This document shows positions 46,321-57,269 of a stretch of 64,000 bases of DNA, one piece after another. The stretch comes from Anthoceros angustus (Eukaryota > Streptophyta > Anthocerotopsida > Anthocerotales > Anthocerotaceae). Every line of letters begins with the position of its first letter. Positions within the stretch are counted from its first letter, which is position 1. Below the pieces are notes generated by a model. The model worked only from the letters and a program-made list of their open reading frames with translations. It was not told where the DNA came from and searched no databases. A program made the position numbers and the translations under genes. The stretch is taken from assembly GCA_010909165.1 (NCBI GenBank), contig MU008182.1:434001-498000 (forward strand), given 5' to 3'.

Positions 46321-47342
46321 ATAAAGGCGCCTTTGGCGTAATATAAGAGGGTGAGGCCTCAATAAATCATCTTCTCTTGGTGTTGATGTTTTCTTGCAGA
46401 CCTTGTGTGTCTTCATGCTAACGTGAGTCTGATCCGGCGGCGGGCTGGAGAGGCGATCGAGTCAGTGGCGGACCCTAACGTGTGGTGGTGTGTGCGGGGA
46501 AGAGCGATCGGGGACCCTTGTTTGTCAGCGGCCGGCCACGAGCGTGTGAAGCCGGAGGAACTCGGGAGGCGTCTGAGCCGGACGAGGCCCGGTTGAGCGA
46601 CGGAGGAGGTCCGGACGTAGCCACTTGCGTTCTTTCCCAAAGTTGATGAGTGTAGTAAGAGTGGTGAGAGGCGGACTAGAGAGCGAGTGGCGTGCGTGAA
46701 ACGTCTGGACGCAACGGATCTTAAACGCTTTGGCCACATCCGGGCTGTTGAACGTGGAGTAGTTAGGCGAAAGCGACGATTGTGTGTGTTAAATGAGCGG
46801 TCACAAAGTAAGGTGAGAATCGATCGAAACGCGCCAAACGGAGCTTATCATTCTCTTGGGAACGGACTCCTTACTACAACGACACGGGATTGTGCACGCC
46901 CTGCTGACCGTCAGCAAAAGTCGCGCCACATGCCCATACATGACACTCTGTTGGTGGCAGCGAAGAGGCCACGGGATAGGCCTTTTGCTATTCATTCAGT
47001 ACATAAAGGGTATATGGTTTTGGAAAAACGGTTTTGAGGGGTGTAATAAGTATTGGAGATGACAATGGAAATTCAACATGCGGTGAGAGTCCTTGTTTCC
47101 ATCTTCCCGAAATCATGGAATGCAATTGCCGCTTGCATGCGTGTGGTGTGTGTTTTGTACTTGTCGAGTCCCACCTTCTTCATGGATTAGTGCTATCAAA
47201 GGAAAACGATAAGGGAATTTTAAACCAAACTAATCATCTATCACTTTTCTTTTTACTCTCATTTCAATCCACATTATCTATTCCGTACACAATAGGAAAA
47301 GCTTACCTTTAAAGCCTACACAATAGGGAAAGTTGTTTAAAG

Positions 47343-47362
47343 GGCGCCGGCATGCCGGCGCC
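47343..47362. repeat. 20-bp perfect palindrome
   Basis: The sequence is GGCGCCGGCATGCCGGCGCC. The corresponding place in copy 3 (about 49,790) reads GGCGCCCGGCATGCGCC. Confidence 0.9.
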
Positions 47363-47473
47363 TTAAAAGAAGACTTGAACCCAAGACCTCTTGTTTTTAA
47401 CTTTCGGGCGATAACACTTCATTAACTTTTTTGCACACAATGGATTGGAAGCACAAATTATATGTTGAAGTAA

Positions 47474-47495
47474 GGGCGCCGGCATGTCGGCGCCC
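47474..47495. repeat. 22-bp palindrome with one mismatch
   Basis: The arms are GGGCGCCGGCA and TGTCGGCGCCC, with a single T/C departure from symmetry. Copy 1 has GGCGGCATGCCGCC at the matching place (28,035-28,048). Confidence 0.85.
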
Positions 47496-50161
47496 TCATG
47501 CCCTCATTCTTCTTCTTCTTCTTCTTCATGCCCTTATGCTCCTCCATGCTCCTTGTTTTTAATAGCCAGTCCGGAGAAGCCATCACGGTTCAGGTGGTTT
47601 CTTAGCCACTAGCCTAGGGTGTCTAACGATGTTGAGTCGGAGAAGCCATTACAGTTAGGTAGTTTCTCGTGAAGGAGGTGTTTTGTCCGGCGTCCACCAT
47701 TCATTGCCAAAGGCCATGAATCTTGCCGCATGCGCCAAGGCACGTAACGTTTGGGCATGACTTGGGCGCCGACATGCGCGCCTAGGTGTGTCACTTACGG
47801 CGTGTTTAGGGTCTTCGGTGAATCGCATTTCAATGCCCATCGAAAACCCGTTTGGCGTATATTCACGTCAAAGTCGCTTGATGTATATTCACCGCTTAAA
47901 ATATTATGTTGTTCTTCCTTCCTCCTTCCCCGATTTTCCATATTCGCTTGGGGGCGCGCATATTTTCTCACACCATTGGGTGCGCATGTGATGTGGGAAG
48001 GGCGCGCATGCTGTGTGGGAAGTTGGGGCGTATCTTGAGGTAGCACGGGGCGGGCATCTTGGCGCCCCTGGTGAACCCCAGGCCCTATTGGAGGGCATGC
48101 GTGAAGTCCCTCTCCCATTAATCTTCGACAAACAACTTTGTTTTTGTGCAACAACAAAGACATTGAAGTCCTCACCAAGTACCACAAACTTTCAACATTT
48201 TATTTATGAGGTCAACACATGGAAGGGCTTGAAGGATGAGCAGAGCTCGCGAGATAGGGACATAGAAGAGGACGGTTGCAATTCAACATCCATCGGAGAA
48301 AAAGTGCGATCAGTTCATGCTCGAGATGTCCAGGATATGCGAGGTTTTGTGAGGAAGAGGAGGTACTCTTTGCTTGTGATGGATGTCCCGTGGATTCGAC
48401 AAGGGCCCTAAGGATGGAAGGTTTGATGCTTGGCAAGTGGGTAATGTTTTGCATTCCTTCCAATACTTATCACGAATGCATTTCGGGATGATCATAATGC
48501 ATGGTGTGGAAGATTCACATATTGTGCGAGTCCTTGTTTCCATCTTCCCGAAATCATGGAATGCAATTGCCGTTTGCATGCGTGTGGTGTGTGTTTTGTA
48601 CTTGTCGAGTCCCACCTTCTTCATGGATTAGTGCTATCAAAGGGAAAACAGATAAGGGAATTTTAAACCAAACTAATCATCTATCACTTTTACTGTACTC
48701 TCATTTCAATCCACATTATCTATTCCGTACACAATAGGAAAAGCTTACCTTTAAAGCCTACACAATAGGGAAAGTTGTTTAAAGGCGCCTTTGGCGTAAT
48801 ATAAGAGGGTGCCTCAATAAATCATCTTCTCTTGGTGTTGATGCGCGTTTTCTTGCGACCTTTGTGTGTCTTCATGCTAACGTGAGTCTGATCCGGCGGC
48901 GGGCTGGAGAGGCGATCGAGTCAGTGGCGGACCCTAACGTGTGGTGGTGTGTGCGGGGAAGAGCGATCGGGGACCCTTGTTTGTCAGCGGCCGGCCACGA
49001 GCGTGTGAAGCCGGAGGAACTCGGGAGGCGTCTGAGCCGGACGGAGGCCCGGTTGAGCGACGGAGGAGGTCCGGACTGTGTAGCCACTTGCGTTCTTTCC
49101 CAAAGTTGATGAGTGTAGTAAGAGTGGTGAGAGGAACGGACTAGAGGAACGAGTGACGTGCGTGAACGATACGGACGCAAACGGATCCTTAAACGTTTGG
49201 CCACATCGGGCTGTTGAACGTGGAGTAGTTAGGCGAAACGACGATTGTGTGTGTTAAATGGCGGTCACAAAGTAAGGTGAGAATCGATCGAAGCAGCGGA
49301 GCTTATCATTCTCTTGGGAACGGACTCCTTACTACAACGCCGGGATTGTGCACGCCTGCGGCCGTCGGCAAAAGTCGCGCCACATGCCCATACATGACAC
49401 TTTTCTGTTGGTGGCGCGAAGGCGCGGGATAGGCCTTTGCTATTCATTCAAGACATAAGGGTATATGGTTTTGGAAAACGGTTTTGAGGGGTGTAATAAG
49501 TATTGGAGATGACAATGGAAATTCAACATGCGGTGAGAGTCCTTGTTTCCATCTTCCCGAAATCATGGAATGCAATTGCCGCTTGCATGCGTGTGGTGTG
49601 TGTTTTGTACTTGTCGAGTCCCACCTTCTTCATGGATTAGTGCTATCAAAGGAAAACGATAAGGGAATTTTAAACCAAACTAATCATCTATCACTTTTCT
49701 TTTTACTCTCATTTCAATCCACATTATCTATTATACACAATAGGAAAAGCTTACCTTTAAAGCCTACACAATAGGAAAGTTGTTTAAAGGCGCCCGGCAT
49801 GCGCCTTTAAAAGAAGACTTGAACCCAAGACCTCTTGTTTTAACTTTCGGGCGATAACACTTCATTAACTTTTTGCACACAATGGATTGGAAGCACAAAT
49901 TATATGTTGAAGTGAGGCGTGCATGCGCCGCCTCATGCCCTCATTCTTCTTCTTCTTCTTCTTCATGCCCTTATGCTCCTCCATGCTCCTTGTTTTTAAT
50001 AGCCATCCGAGAAGCCATCACGGTTCGGTGGTTTCTTAGCCACTAGCCTAGGGTGTCTAACCGATGTTGAGCACCCAGAAGCCATTACAGTTGGTAGTTT
50101 CTCGTGAAGGAGGTGTTTGTCCGACGTCCACCATTCATTGCCAAAGGCCATGAATCTTGGA

Positions 50162-50177
50162 CGCCGGCATGCCGGCG
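50162..50177. repeat. 16-bp perfect palindrome
   Basis: CGCCGGCATGCCGGCG. Copies 1 and 2 have shorter, imperfect palindromes at the same alignable site (about 28,259 and 47,727). Confidence 0.85.
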
Positions 50178-50208
50178 CCCAAGGCACGTAACGTTTGGGC
50201 ATGACTTG

Positions 50209-50228
50209 GGCGCCGACATGCCGGCGCC
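50209..50228. repeat. 20-bp palindrome with one mismatch
   Basis: GGCGCCGACATGCCGGCGCC. Copy 2 has GGCGCCGACATGCGCGCC at the matching place (about 47,766), with bases lost on one arm. Confidence 0.85.
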
Positions 50229-50639
50229 TAGGTGTGTCACTTACGGCGTGTTTAGGGTCTTCAGCAGCTGAATACGCATTTCAATGCCCATCGAAAACCC
50301 CGTTTCGCGTATATTCACGTCAAAAGCTGCTTGATGTATATTCAGCCGCTTAAAATATTATGTTGTTCTTCCTTCCTCCTTCCCCACGCCCGATTTTCCA
50401 TATTCCCGCTTGGGGGCGCCCGGCATGCGCCCGCTCACCATTGGGTGCGCCCGGCATGTGATGTGGGAAGGCGCCCGGCATGCGCCTGTGTGGGAAGTTG
50501 GGCGTCTATCTTGAGGTAGCGAGGGAGGGCATGCCGGCGCCTTACCTGGATCAACCCTGAGGCCCTATTGCAGGGAGGGCATGCCGGCGAAGTCCCTCTC
50601 CCATTAATACTGACAAACAACCTGTTTTTTGTGCAGCAA

Positions 50640-51944
50640 CAAAAAGACATTGAAGTCCTCACCAAGTACCCTGAAAACTTTCAACATTTTATTTATGAGG
50701 TCAACACATGGAAGGGCTTGGAGGATTAGCAACGGGAGCTCGCAGATAGGGACATAGAAGAGGGACGGTTGTAATTCACTGTCCCACAATCGGAGAAAAA
50801 GTGCAGTATCAGATTCATGCTCGAGATGTCCAGGATATGCGAGGTTTTGTGAGGAAGAGGAGGTACTCTTTGCTTGTGATGGATGTCCCACGTGGATTCG
50901 ACAAGGGTCCCTAAGGATGGAAGGTTTGATGCTTGGCAAGTGGGTAATGTTTTGCATTCCTTCCAATACTTAACTGAATGCGAGCATTTCAGGATGATCA
51001 TAATGCATGGTGTGGAAGATTCACATATTGTGCAGGAGCCTATGCGGAAGTGGTGCCAGAGGCGTGGACTTGTTTCATTTGTGTGGGACAAGACAAATGT
51101 CAACAACGACAAGTTAAGGGTGGGTTCGATACGGTGGAGTATGTCATTGTCGGTTGGGGTTTGAAGAAAAGCTCTGAGTTGCAGCGGGCTGCCATGTTAC
51201 TTGCAGGGCACTTTCAATGATGGTCGGTCGGTGATTGCCCAACATACTGTTGTGAAAAAGCTGGTATACCATTCACTTGACAAACTTGTTGTCCGCCTCA
51301 CCCCTCTTTTAGGTTTGATGATGAAGCTTATCAAGACATTCTCCAAGGAAGGGGAATGGATATTGGATGCATGTGCAGGTAGCGGTACATCTTTGATGGA
51401 TGCCTTGTTGTCTGGCCGCAATTGTCTTTCTATCGAGGGAGACAAGAGATGTGCAGAATTCATTCCACAACATGTACATGGATATGAAGTACTGCCGGAT
51501 GCGGAGGAGGAGCTGACACACGAGCCGCATCGTCAAGGTCCATCTCAATTCTGGGCCAAGGAGGTTTGCGTGAGCGAGAAGGATTTTGGGAAGGCTCAAA
51601 TTGTGCCCCTAGGGTCGAAGAGAATGAAAGAAAGGACTGGAGACCCTCTCGATGAGGGGCAACAGACACTGGACGCTATATGTCACTCAAGTACCGCTGA
51701 AGTTGACGGGAAGGAAGATGATGACGCCCAGGCGATGATGGATGTTGACACTTTCGGAGAGGCAGACAAAGAACGTTTTAGAAACATGACCTTAGTTCCC
51801 GATAGTGTAGCCGGGCCACCAACAGTCCTACAAGAGGACCTGGTGCTGGCGACTAAGTTTTTGATGTGGCCAATGGAGAAGCACAATGAAAACGCAGAAC
51901 AACTGTATTGGCTCCACCCACATGAGAATTTGGGGTCTCTGTGA
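50640..51944 (+). pseudogene. Beta-class DNA methyltransferase of the element, copy 3 (best preserved)
   Basis: The N-terminal part is frameshifted (YPENFQHFIYEVNTWKGLED near 50,670; MDVPRGFDKGP near 50,880). The C-terminal part is open at 51,201-51,944. Motif order: catalytic-loop DVPxGF; QVGNVLHSFQYL; MIIMHGVEDSHIVQEPMRKW; FVWDKTN; DTVEYVIVGWG; GLMMKLIKTFSKEGEWILDA; CAGSGTSLMDALLSGRN; LSIEGDKRCAEFI. That is a beta-class N4C/N6A DNA methyltransferase with the AdoMet motif at the end. The second Pro of the usual DPPY/SPPY is Val in all three readable copies, which could mean lost activity or a divergent family. An acidic tail of about 120 residues follows (GKEDDDAQAMMDVD). Whether introns explain the frame changes is unclear, so I call it a pseudogene with reservation. 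Confidence 0.7.
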
Positions 51945-51948
51945 ATTT

Positions 51949-52388
51949 GTCATGCACCTGGTTGTGAGTGTTCAGAGGCCATGTGACCAGACCTTTTTTT
52001 GGACAAATGCGGTGTGAGTCGTGGATAAACACTTTGAGGCTGGATCCCATGTTGTATCAATGGGTATACGCCTTGTGACGAAATGCCCCATTTTGTGAGG
52101 GCACACCGAGTGCTGACCCCCCTATGTACTGAATGGTTCAATGTATACGACAGCTTAGAATGATCGCCACAGTCCAGCAAAGTGTACATACCAATGCTGT
52201 CGGGAACTTGCTCATAGTAGAAGGCTTTCACAACAATAGTGCCTGCTTCAAACTCCTCCTCTCCCCAATTAGTATCCTTGAAGGTCGGCCAAGTTCATGC
52301 AGTTCCATACATTTCAAGAGATAAAAGTCCACTTCCTCAGGATTTCCCTTTGGAGCCAACACCATGAAATTTGTACCTGTAGTTACGG
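51949..52388. other. 3' flank of the methyltransferase element
   Basis: No gene is recognised. The right border of the element lies somewhere here. Confidence 0.4.
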
Positions 52389-54005
52389 TCATTGAACCAT
52401 AGCCCATACCTTTAGGTCGTTGAGGCTCTTCATCGCTGGGCCGTCAGTGTTCCTCCCTCCACGCCCAGCCCCCCTCCGCTTCAATGGGCCAGCCCGACCA
52501 CGATTGCTTCCTCCACGGCGGCCACTACCACGTGAAGGGTGCGAACTTCCTGTACGTGCATTTGTGCTCTCATCCTGTTCTACAAGAGCAGCAACTAAAC
52601 CTGTCAACCTGTCATCCACCTCTTGAGCATGCAGGGTGGCATCTTCATCCTTGTCGATGCGGAGCTTCTGTGCATGCTCGGTGTCATTGTCCACTTGATC
52701 GCCCTCCACAGATTCGCCCCCCTCGGCAGCTTTGAGAAGAGACTGTGTCTCCATGCGGGCAGTGGAGATCACAACCTGACCATCACCAACCTTTTCACTC
52801 TTGTCCACACCATCACCATCAAGCATAGCCACATGGTCACCAAAGGACAGAGCTACACAATTAACGGGCTTCAAACCACCAACAGGCTGAACATCACCTG
52901 CAGCTATAACCTCTTGGGCACCAGAAATGACAACAACAGCATGCTGACCATCGCTGTCTACCAATTCAATCTCGTCACCCTCCTGAAGAGGTCCATCGCG
53001 TTCTTCATCACTAGGTGCCAGAACTACCTGGTCACCAATGTGGACAGCACCATCGACCTGTACATCACTAGACCCTACAAGCATATCGTCAATACTCTTC
53101 AGAACACCATCTTCGTGGAGCAAAGTCTGACCAACAATGGCATCCACATCCTTCAGACTCGCTAATGAATTTCCAGAGTGTTAGGTGCGACTGTAGGGGC
53201 ACACGAGCGAAGCCAGGGACCAAGGGCCACACCGTCCATGTTCCCTTCAAGCCCGCCCGTTCCCAAAACGCAGCCTTGAGCCTGTACAGCAAGGGCCACC
53301 ACCTCAGAGTCCATCTTTGGAGGATTGGATTGGCTACCGGCTGTGGACACGACAATTGGCCCGGATTGCGATGCTGCAAGCTGGACTTGTTCAAGCGTGG
53401 CAAGCACATATTCATGCATGTCCCAGCATGAACGCACCTCCGTATTAGTCGTTGCTGGTGGAGCCCTAGGCGGTGCTGGTGCTGGTGTTGGTGCTGGCGG
53501 CGGTGTTTTAAAGAGGCTACTCACAGCATGCATGGAGAAGTTTGTGGACATGGGGGACAGCCTGCTCATGTTCCCTGCCACAAGCAGCACCATTCAAAAA
53601 TGAGAAGAATGATACAAATATGGCCAGGAAATTCGCTCACCCATTGGCAGATAGCAATGTGCAAGTGCACCAAACCTGGTGATTCTAAGTACTTCTTGCT
53701 CTGAGGTGTTGCCAGCCAGTTGTTTGAGCTTATCGGAGCGCCACCTTCTGCCCATCTATGATGTAGTGTTGCAGGATCGCGAATAATCTCCAAATACTCT
53801 GCTTCCCACTGTGCTCGCTGGTCATCCTCCCACGATGCAGGTGCAGTTTGGTGTTCTTCGAAGGGCCACCCCTTGGCCAGCAACCACGTTTTTGAAATCT
53901 CCAGGTTGCACCCTGTGCGCGGGCAGGAACATGCCTTTTGCAACGCTTGGAAGAGACATATGTCATGGAAGCAATGCCCACAGGGCACGAATACCATCTC
54001 GTTGC
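52389..54005 (-). CDS. Possible RING-H2 / RGG-rich protein, gene model incomplete
   Basis: Three minus-strand blocks follow each other. Block 1 (54,005-53,655) begins after an acceptor-like CTTTCTGCAG. It holds half of a RING-H2 finger (FVPCGHCFHDICL, then CSCPRTGC) and ends at a donor-like GTGAGC. Block 2 (53,587-53,162) is Pro/Ala-rich (PPPAPTPAPAPPRAPP). Block 3 (53,147-52,389) is acidic and ends in an Arg/Gly tail (GSGRRGGSNRGRAGPLKRRG). The first zinc ligands would lie in an upstream exon. Block 2 to block 3 needs a frame change, and the block 1 to block 2 junction does not fit phase simply. So it is either a mis-modelled real gene or a decaying one. A role in ubiquitin transfer or RNA binding is only suggested by composition. 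Confidence 0.4.
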
Positions 54006-54154
54006 ATGCATACCACCTGCAGAAAGACCCATGTTAAAGTCAGAAGAGCTGCGCCTTCACCAACAAATCACAACTGTATTACGATCATAACATCACAAGC
54101 TATCGCAACTACATTACAATCCTTGCCGACACATCACCAAAGAGAATTGAAGAC

Positions 54155-54254
54155 CACCAACTGTGGCCACCACATCAGGTATGCGGCCACCATGTCACAT
54201 ACTCGGGCAGATCACCACCAAACCCGCCATCACATCATGTATGCGGCCACCATG
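54155..54254 (-). repeat. 60-bp minisatellite, left part
   Basis: Two units of the array (GCGGCCACCATG.CACATACTCGGGCAG...) directly adjoin the left end of the transposon. The array continues at 61,725. Confidence 0.85.
54252..54254. other. Target-site duplication (left), ATG
   Basis: ATG precedes the left terminal repeat, and ATG (61,725-61,727) follows the right one. Removing the element and one ATG restores CCACCATGGCACATACTCGGG, the normal minisatellite unit. Confidence 0.85.
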
Positions 54255-54284
54255 CCCTACTAGAAAAGGGCACCCTATGTTACA
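54255..54284 (+). repeat. Left terminal inverted repeat, 30 bp
   Basis: Starts CCCTACTAGAAAAGGGCACC and ends CTATGTTACA. It is the exact reverse complement of 61,695-61,724. Confidence 0.92.
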
Positions 54285-55210
54285 CTTTATGTTAAGATTT
54301 GGACCCCTGGATGTAACACTCATGTTGCAATTTTGGGGTCATGTAACACTTTTTGGGCCCCTTGTTACACTTTTGGCTTGGAAACCATACCACGTTGTTG
54401 CAATCATGTTGCAATGGTGTTGCAATTATGTTAAGATGAAGTGAGAGGTGGTTTTGCCTCTCTCAAAATTGCAACATGATTGCAACATCTAAAGTGTTAC
54501 AAGAGAGGTCTTGTAACACTTTTGGAGGCTTGGTACCGAACCTCCTCCCCATCCACCATTGCCCTTTTACTTTTGCCCTTTGAAATACCACGTTTTACTT
54601 GGTAGTTACCGATACGCCCTTCAATACGACCACATATAAAATACGTATCAATACATCCTTGTACTATACGCATATAGTCTACGTGATAAATGTAATGTAT
54701 TATTCTAAGTGCTATACGGTGTATTCAATTTCATATAAAATAAGTTTGTATATTATCGTATTACATCGTACACTGCATACATATTCATGATACGATACTT
54801 TGTATTTACTATTTGTAAATAGCGGCCCTTTATACCCCTACTTTATAGCATGTGGCTTGCGGTTTGTCCTTCCCACGTCAACAATAGCCATCGGCTTCCC
54901 GCCATGGCCCAAGAAGATATTGTCCCCACCTATCACCTTATTGTGACGCATCACCATGAGGTTATGCCCCTACAAGATTGTCTTTGTCGGAGGAGATTTG
55001 GTATCGCGGCTTATGCTTTTCTCGCCTCCATGTAAGGCACTTCCTACTCGTCATCGTATGCACCTACGAAACTTCCGCCTCCGTTCGATTCGCAATTTTC
55101 TTCTTCCCTCCCTTGCGTTGGTGAGGCAAGCTTTGCCACTTCCTCCGCTTCCCTCCACGCCTTACAGCACATTGCACATACAAACCAGCATGGCCATCAT
55201 GAGTTATCCG

Positions 55211-55858
55211 TTAATGGGTTTCCACAACAAAGCGGACCATTTGCCTTACCTTCCCTCCGTCCTCCTCTTTTCTTACGCCCTTCTTGCTGGACATTTTCCT
55301 CTTCCGTCCTCCTTCTTCCGGTGCCGCCGTGCCCTTGTCACTTGCCCACCGCCCCGCCTCTACTCCTCCTCCCGTTTTCCTCTTTCGGCCTCCACCCTTT
55401 ATCACAGGTGGCATTGCCTCAACTGGGGCTCCACTATGCAGGTCCATGCTCTCAGCATCCGAGGCTGCAAGGTATGTGTCTGGCACGAAATTAGGCACAT
55501 CGTCCTCTTCAGCACCTGCCTCCTCTGCTGCGTCCATGTTCTCTGCAGCGTCCCCCCCACGTCCTGTCCCCCCCTGGCCTCCATCTGTGCATTGGCCTTT
55601 GCTGATATCAACTGCACCTGCATGTTGCCCTCTTAGTCCTCCTTCATTCTCTCTCCCCCTCGACATCTGCCTCATATGTTCTGGCGCCTTTTGCCCCCGA
55701 CCATGGCTGCTGTGGGTGATCCACTCTGTCCTCCGCCACCCGCTCCTCCTAGTCCCCTGCGATTTTTTGGCTGTCCATAGTGCACACAAGTGTGTTTCTT
55801 CCTGGTGACGGTTCAGTTGCCCCCCTCCGTGCTCCACCACCCGACTCCTGCCCTCCAC
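55211..55858 (-). other. Transposon-internal open frame, basic/acidic, unknown
   Basis: 215 codons on the minus strand. The region is Gly/Glu/Arg-rich, with two GGRKRK clusters that look like nuclear localisation signals and an acidic AEEAGAEEDDVPNF segment. Plus-strand frames are open over the same DNA because it is C-rich, so coding is uncertain. If real, it would be an accessory nuclear protein of the element. Confidence 0.3.
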
Positions 55859-56614
55859 ACACCTTGTTCCTGCCCTCCATCGGCGTCGTCACTCCATCTG
55901 ATCCCAACGGCCTCCACCCTCCCCATACATGGCCGTCACCTGGCGGTCTCGGGCACCCCTCCACCTCTTTTCCATTATTTGCTTGCTGCCCACCTGACAC
56001 AGCCCTCGTTGCCCTGCCTCCATTGACCCCAATCCCAGGCATGCAGCTTCCACCAACCCTAGGCGATCGTGGTGTCGCGGGCACCACAATATCGTCCACA
56101 CTGTCACTCGTTTCCCCCCTCCGCTGCCTCCCTTCTGCATGCTTCCTCAAGACCGCGCTTCCCCGTCTCCACTTCACCGCTCCTTGTTCATCGTCACCTT
56201 TCCCCCCATTCCAAGTCCCGTACGCGTTGTGCCTCGCCCCTCTGGCCTCCTTCCTCCCAAGCCCCCTTCCGCGCCATCTGCATTTCTTGATAGCCTCTCG
56301 TTGTCCATGTCACCACCTCGTGCACCATCGTTGCCTCCCACCCCTTCCTTCCGTCGTCTCGGAAGGCCACCATATCGGGATCCATCTTCAATTCAATGTC
56401 GTTAAGCAAAATGGTCATTTCCTTGTTCTCCTTGCAATAGCCGAACCTCTAGGATCTTTTCATACACTCCCTATCTTACTGAAGGAACTCAGCACAACCC
56501 CACTATCGCCTTTCACGATTTCCACCCTTTCCCTTCTAGCAATCGCCACCGCCCGTCCTCGAAGGTTGCCTCCCTTGTCTCAAGCTTGAGCACGCCCGGC
56601 CCAGTGCACATGTG

Positions 56615-56842
56615 TTACCCGTTTGTCCACCATGCCCACTCATCCGGCATGCAAACTTCAGAACGTGTGCACACTTTGCCAGCGTCACTTGCCGTTAACG
56701 CGAGTCTGCGAAAACCCACCTCATCCAACAGAAATAGCTCTTCATCTATTTCCTTCACTTCCTGCAGCTCCAACTCCGCATCCGTCGGGGCTGGGAGGTT
56801 CCACGTCTCAAAGTCGTCAAAATCAAGTTTGGGCTCGGCCAT
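56615..56842 (-). other. Transposon-internal open frame beginning MAEPKLDFDDFETW
   Basis: 75 codons from an ATG. It is acidic and amphipathic (APTDAELELQEVKEIDEELFLLDEV). The composition is more protein-like than the surrounding frames, and it could be the first exon of a transposon gene. No family is recognised. Confidence 0.3.
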
Positions 56843-57269
56843 GTCGCCTCGCCTCTTACCTCTCGTGGCCGTCTTCGACGAGGCCGCTTCTTCACATCGC
56901 CGATGTCGAATGGAGACCGCCGGGTGCGGTGGATGAGCGAGATAGCCCGAGGCCATTTGGCCCCTCATCCTCCCCACCCGGATAGCCATTCGGCGCCGTA
57001 CTCCCCTAGCAAGCTTCACCTCGCCATACTCCCATCCTGCGAACCGGTTGTCCACCACCTTCGTGCCATCAAGGCAATGGCTTCCCTCAGTGAAAGGTGC
57101 GGGCCATGAGTCCCAGCCGAATTCAAGGCTGCTATTTTGAAAAGCTTTGTTTGCAAAGGCCCGGTGGTTGTCATTTACTCCTCTTGGGAGGCGGCATTGT
57201 GCACATGCTACTTGCCCATAATCGAACAATTTTCGACCACAACCTTGCGGACTTGGGAGCAAGTTTCAT

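Larger units (their letters stand above)
47340..48527 (+). pseudogene. Methyltransferase element, copy 2, truncated
   Basis: Aligns with copy 3 (49,790-51,017) and breaks off at TTCACATATTGTGC, where copy 3 continues with AGGAGCC. It keeps the YEVNTWKGL region (48,210), the catalytic-loop region (VMDVPW near 48,385) and MIIMHGVEDSHIV (48,487-48,525). The AdoMet motif is lost. The ParB-like block of copy 1 is absent. Confidence 0.65.
46321..48782 (+). repeat. Tandem duplication of about 2.46 kb, unit 1
   Basis: The segment beginning AAAGGCGCCTTTGGCGTAAT at 46,323 recurs at 48,780. The following 720 bases (through ATGCTAACGTGAGTCTGATC and GTTTTGGAAAA.CGGTTTTGAGG) are nearly identical in both units. 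The unit includes methyltransferase-element copy 2. A 250-bp piece (GAGTCCTTGTTTCC ... AAAGTTGTTTAAA) occurs three times, at about 47,090, 48,528 and 49,545. Confidence 0.85.
48783..51240 (+). repeat. Tandem duplication, unit 2
   Basis: Second unit of the 2.46-kb duplication. It includes the start of methyltransferase-element copy 3 and continues without a break into the longer copy-3 coding region, so the distal border is where unit 1 stops matching. Confidence 0.8.

Noticed and set aside
55780-56589. 269-codon plus-strand frame inside the transposon
   Set aside because: It overlaps equally long frames on both strands in pyrimidine-rich DNA; no motif, no splice support.
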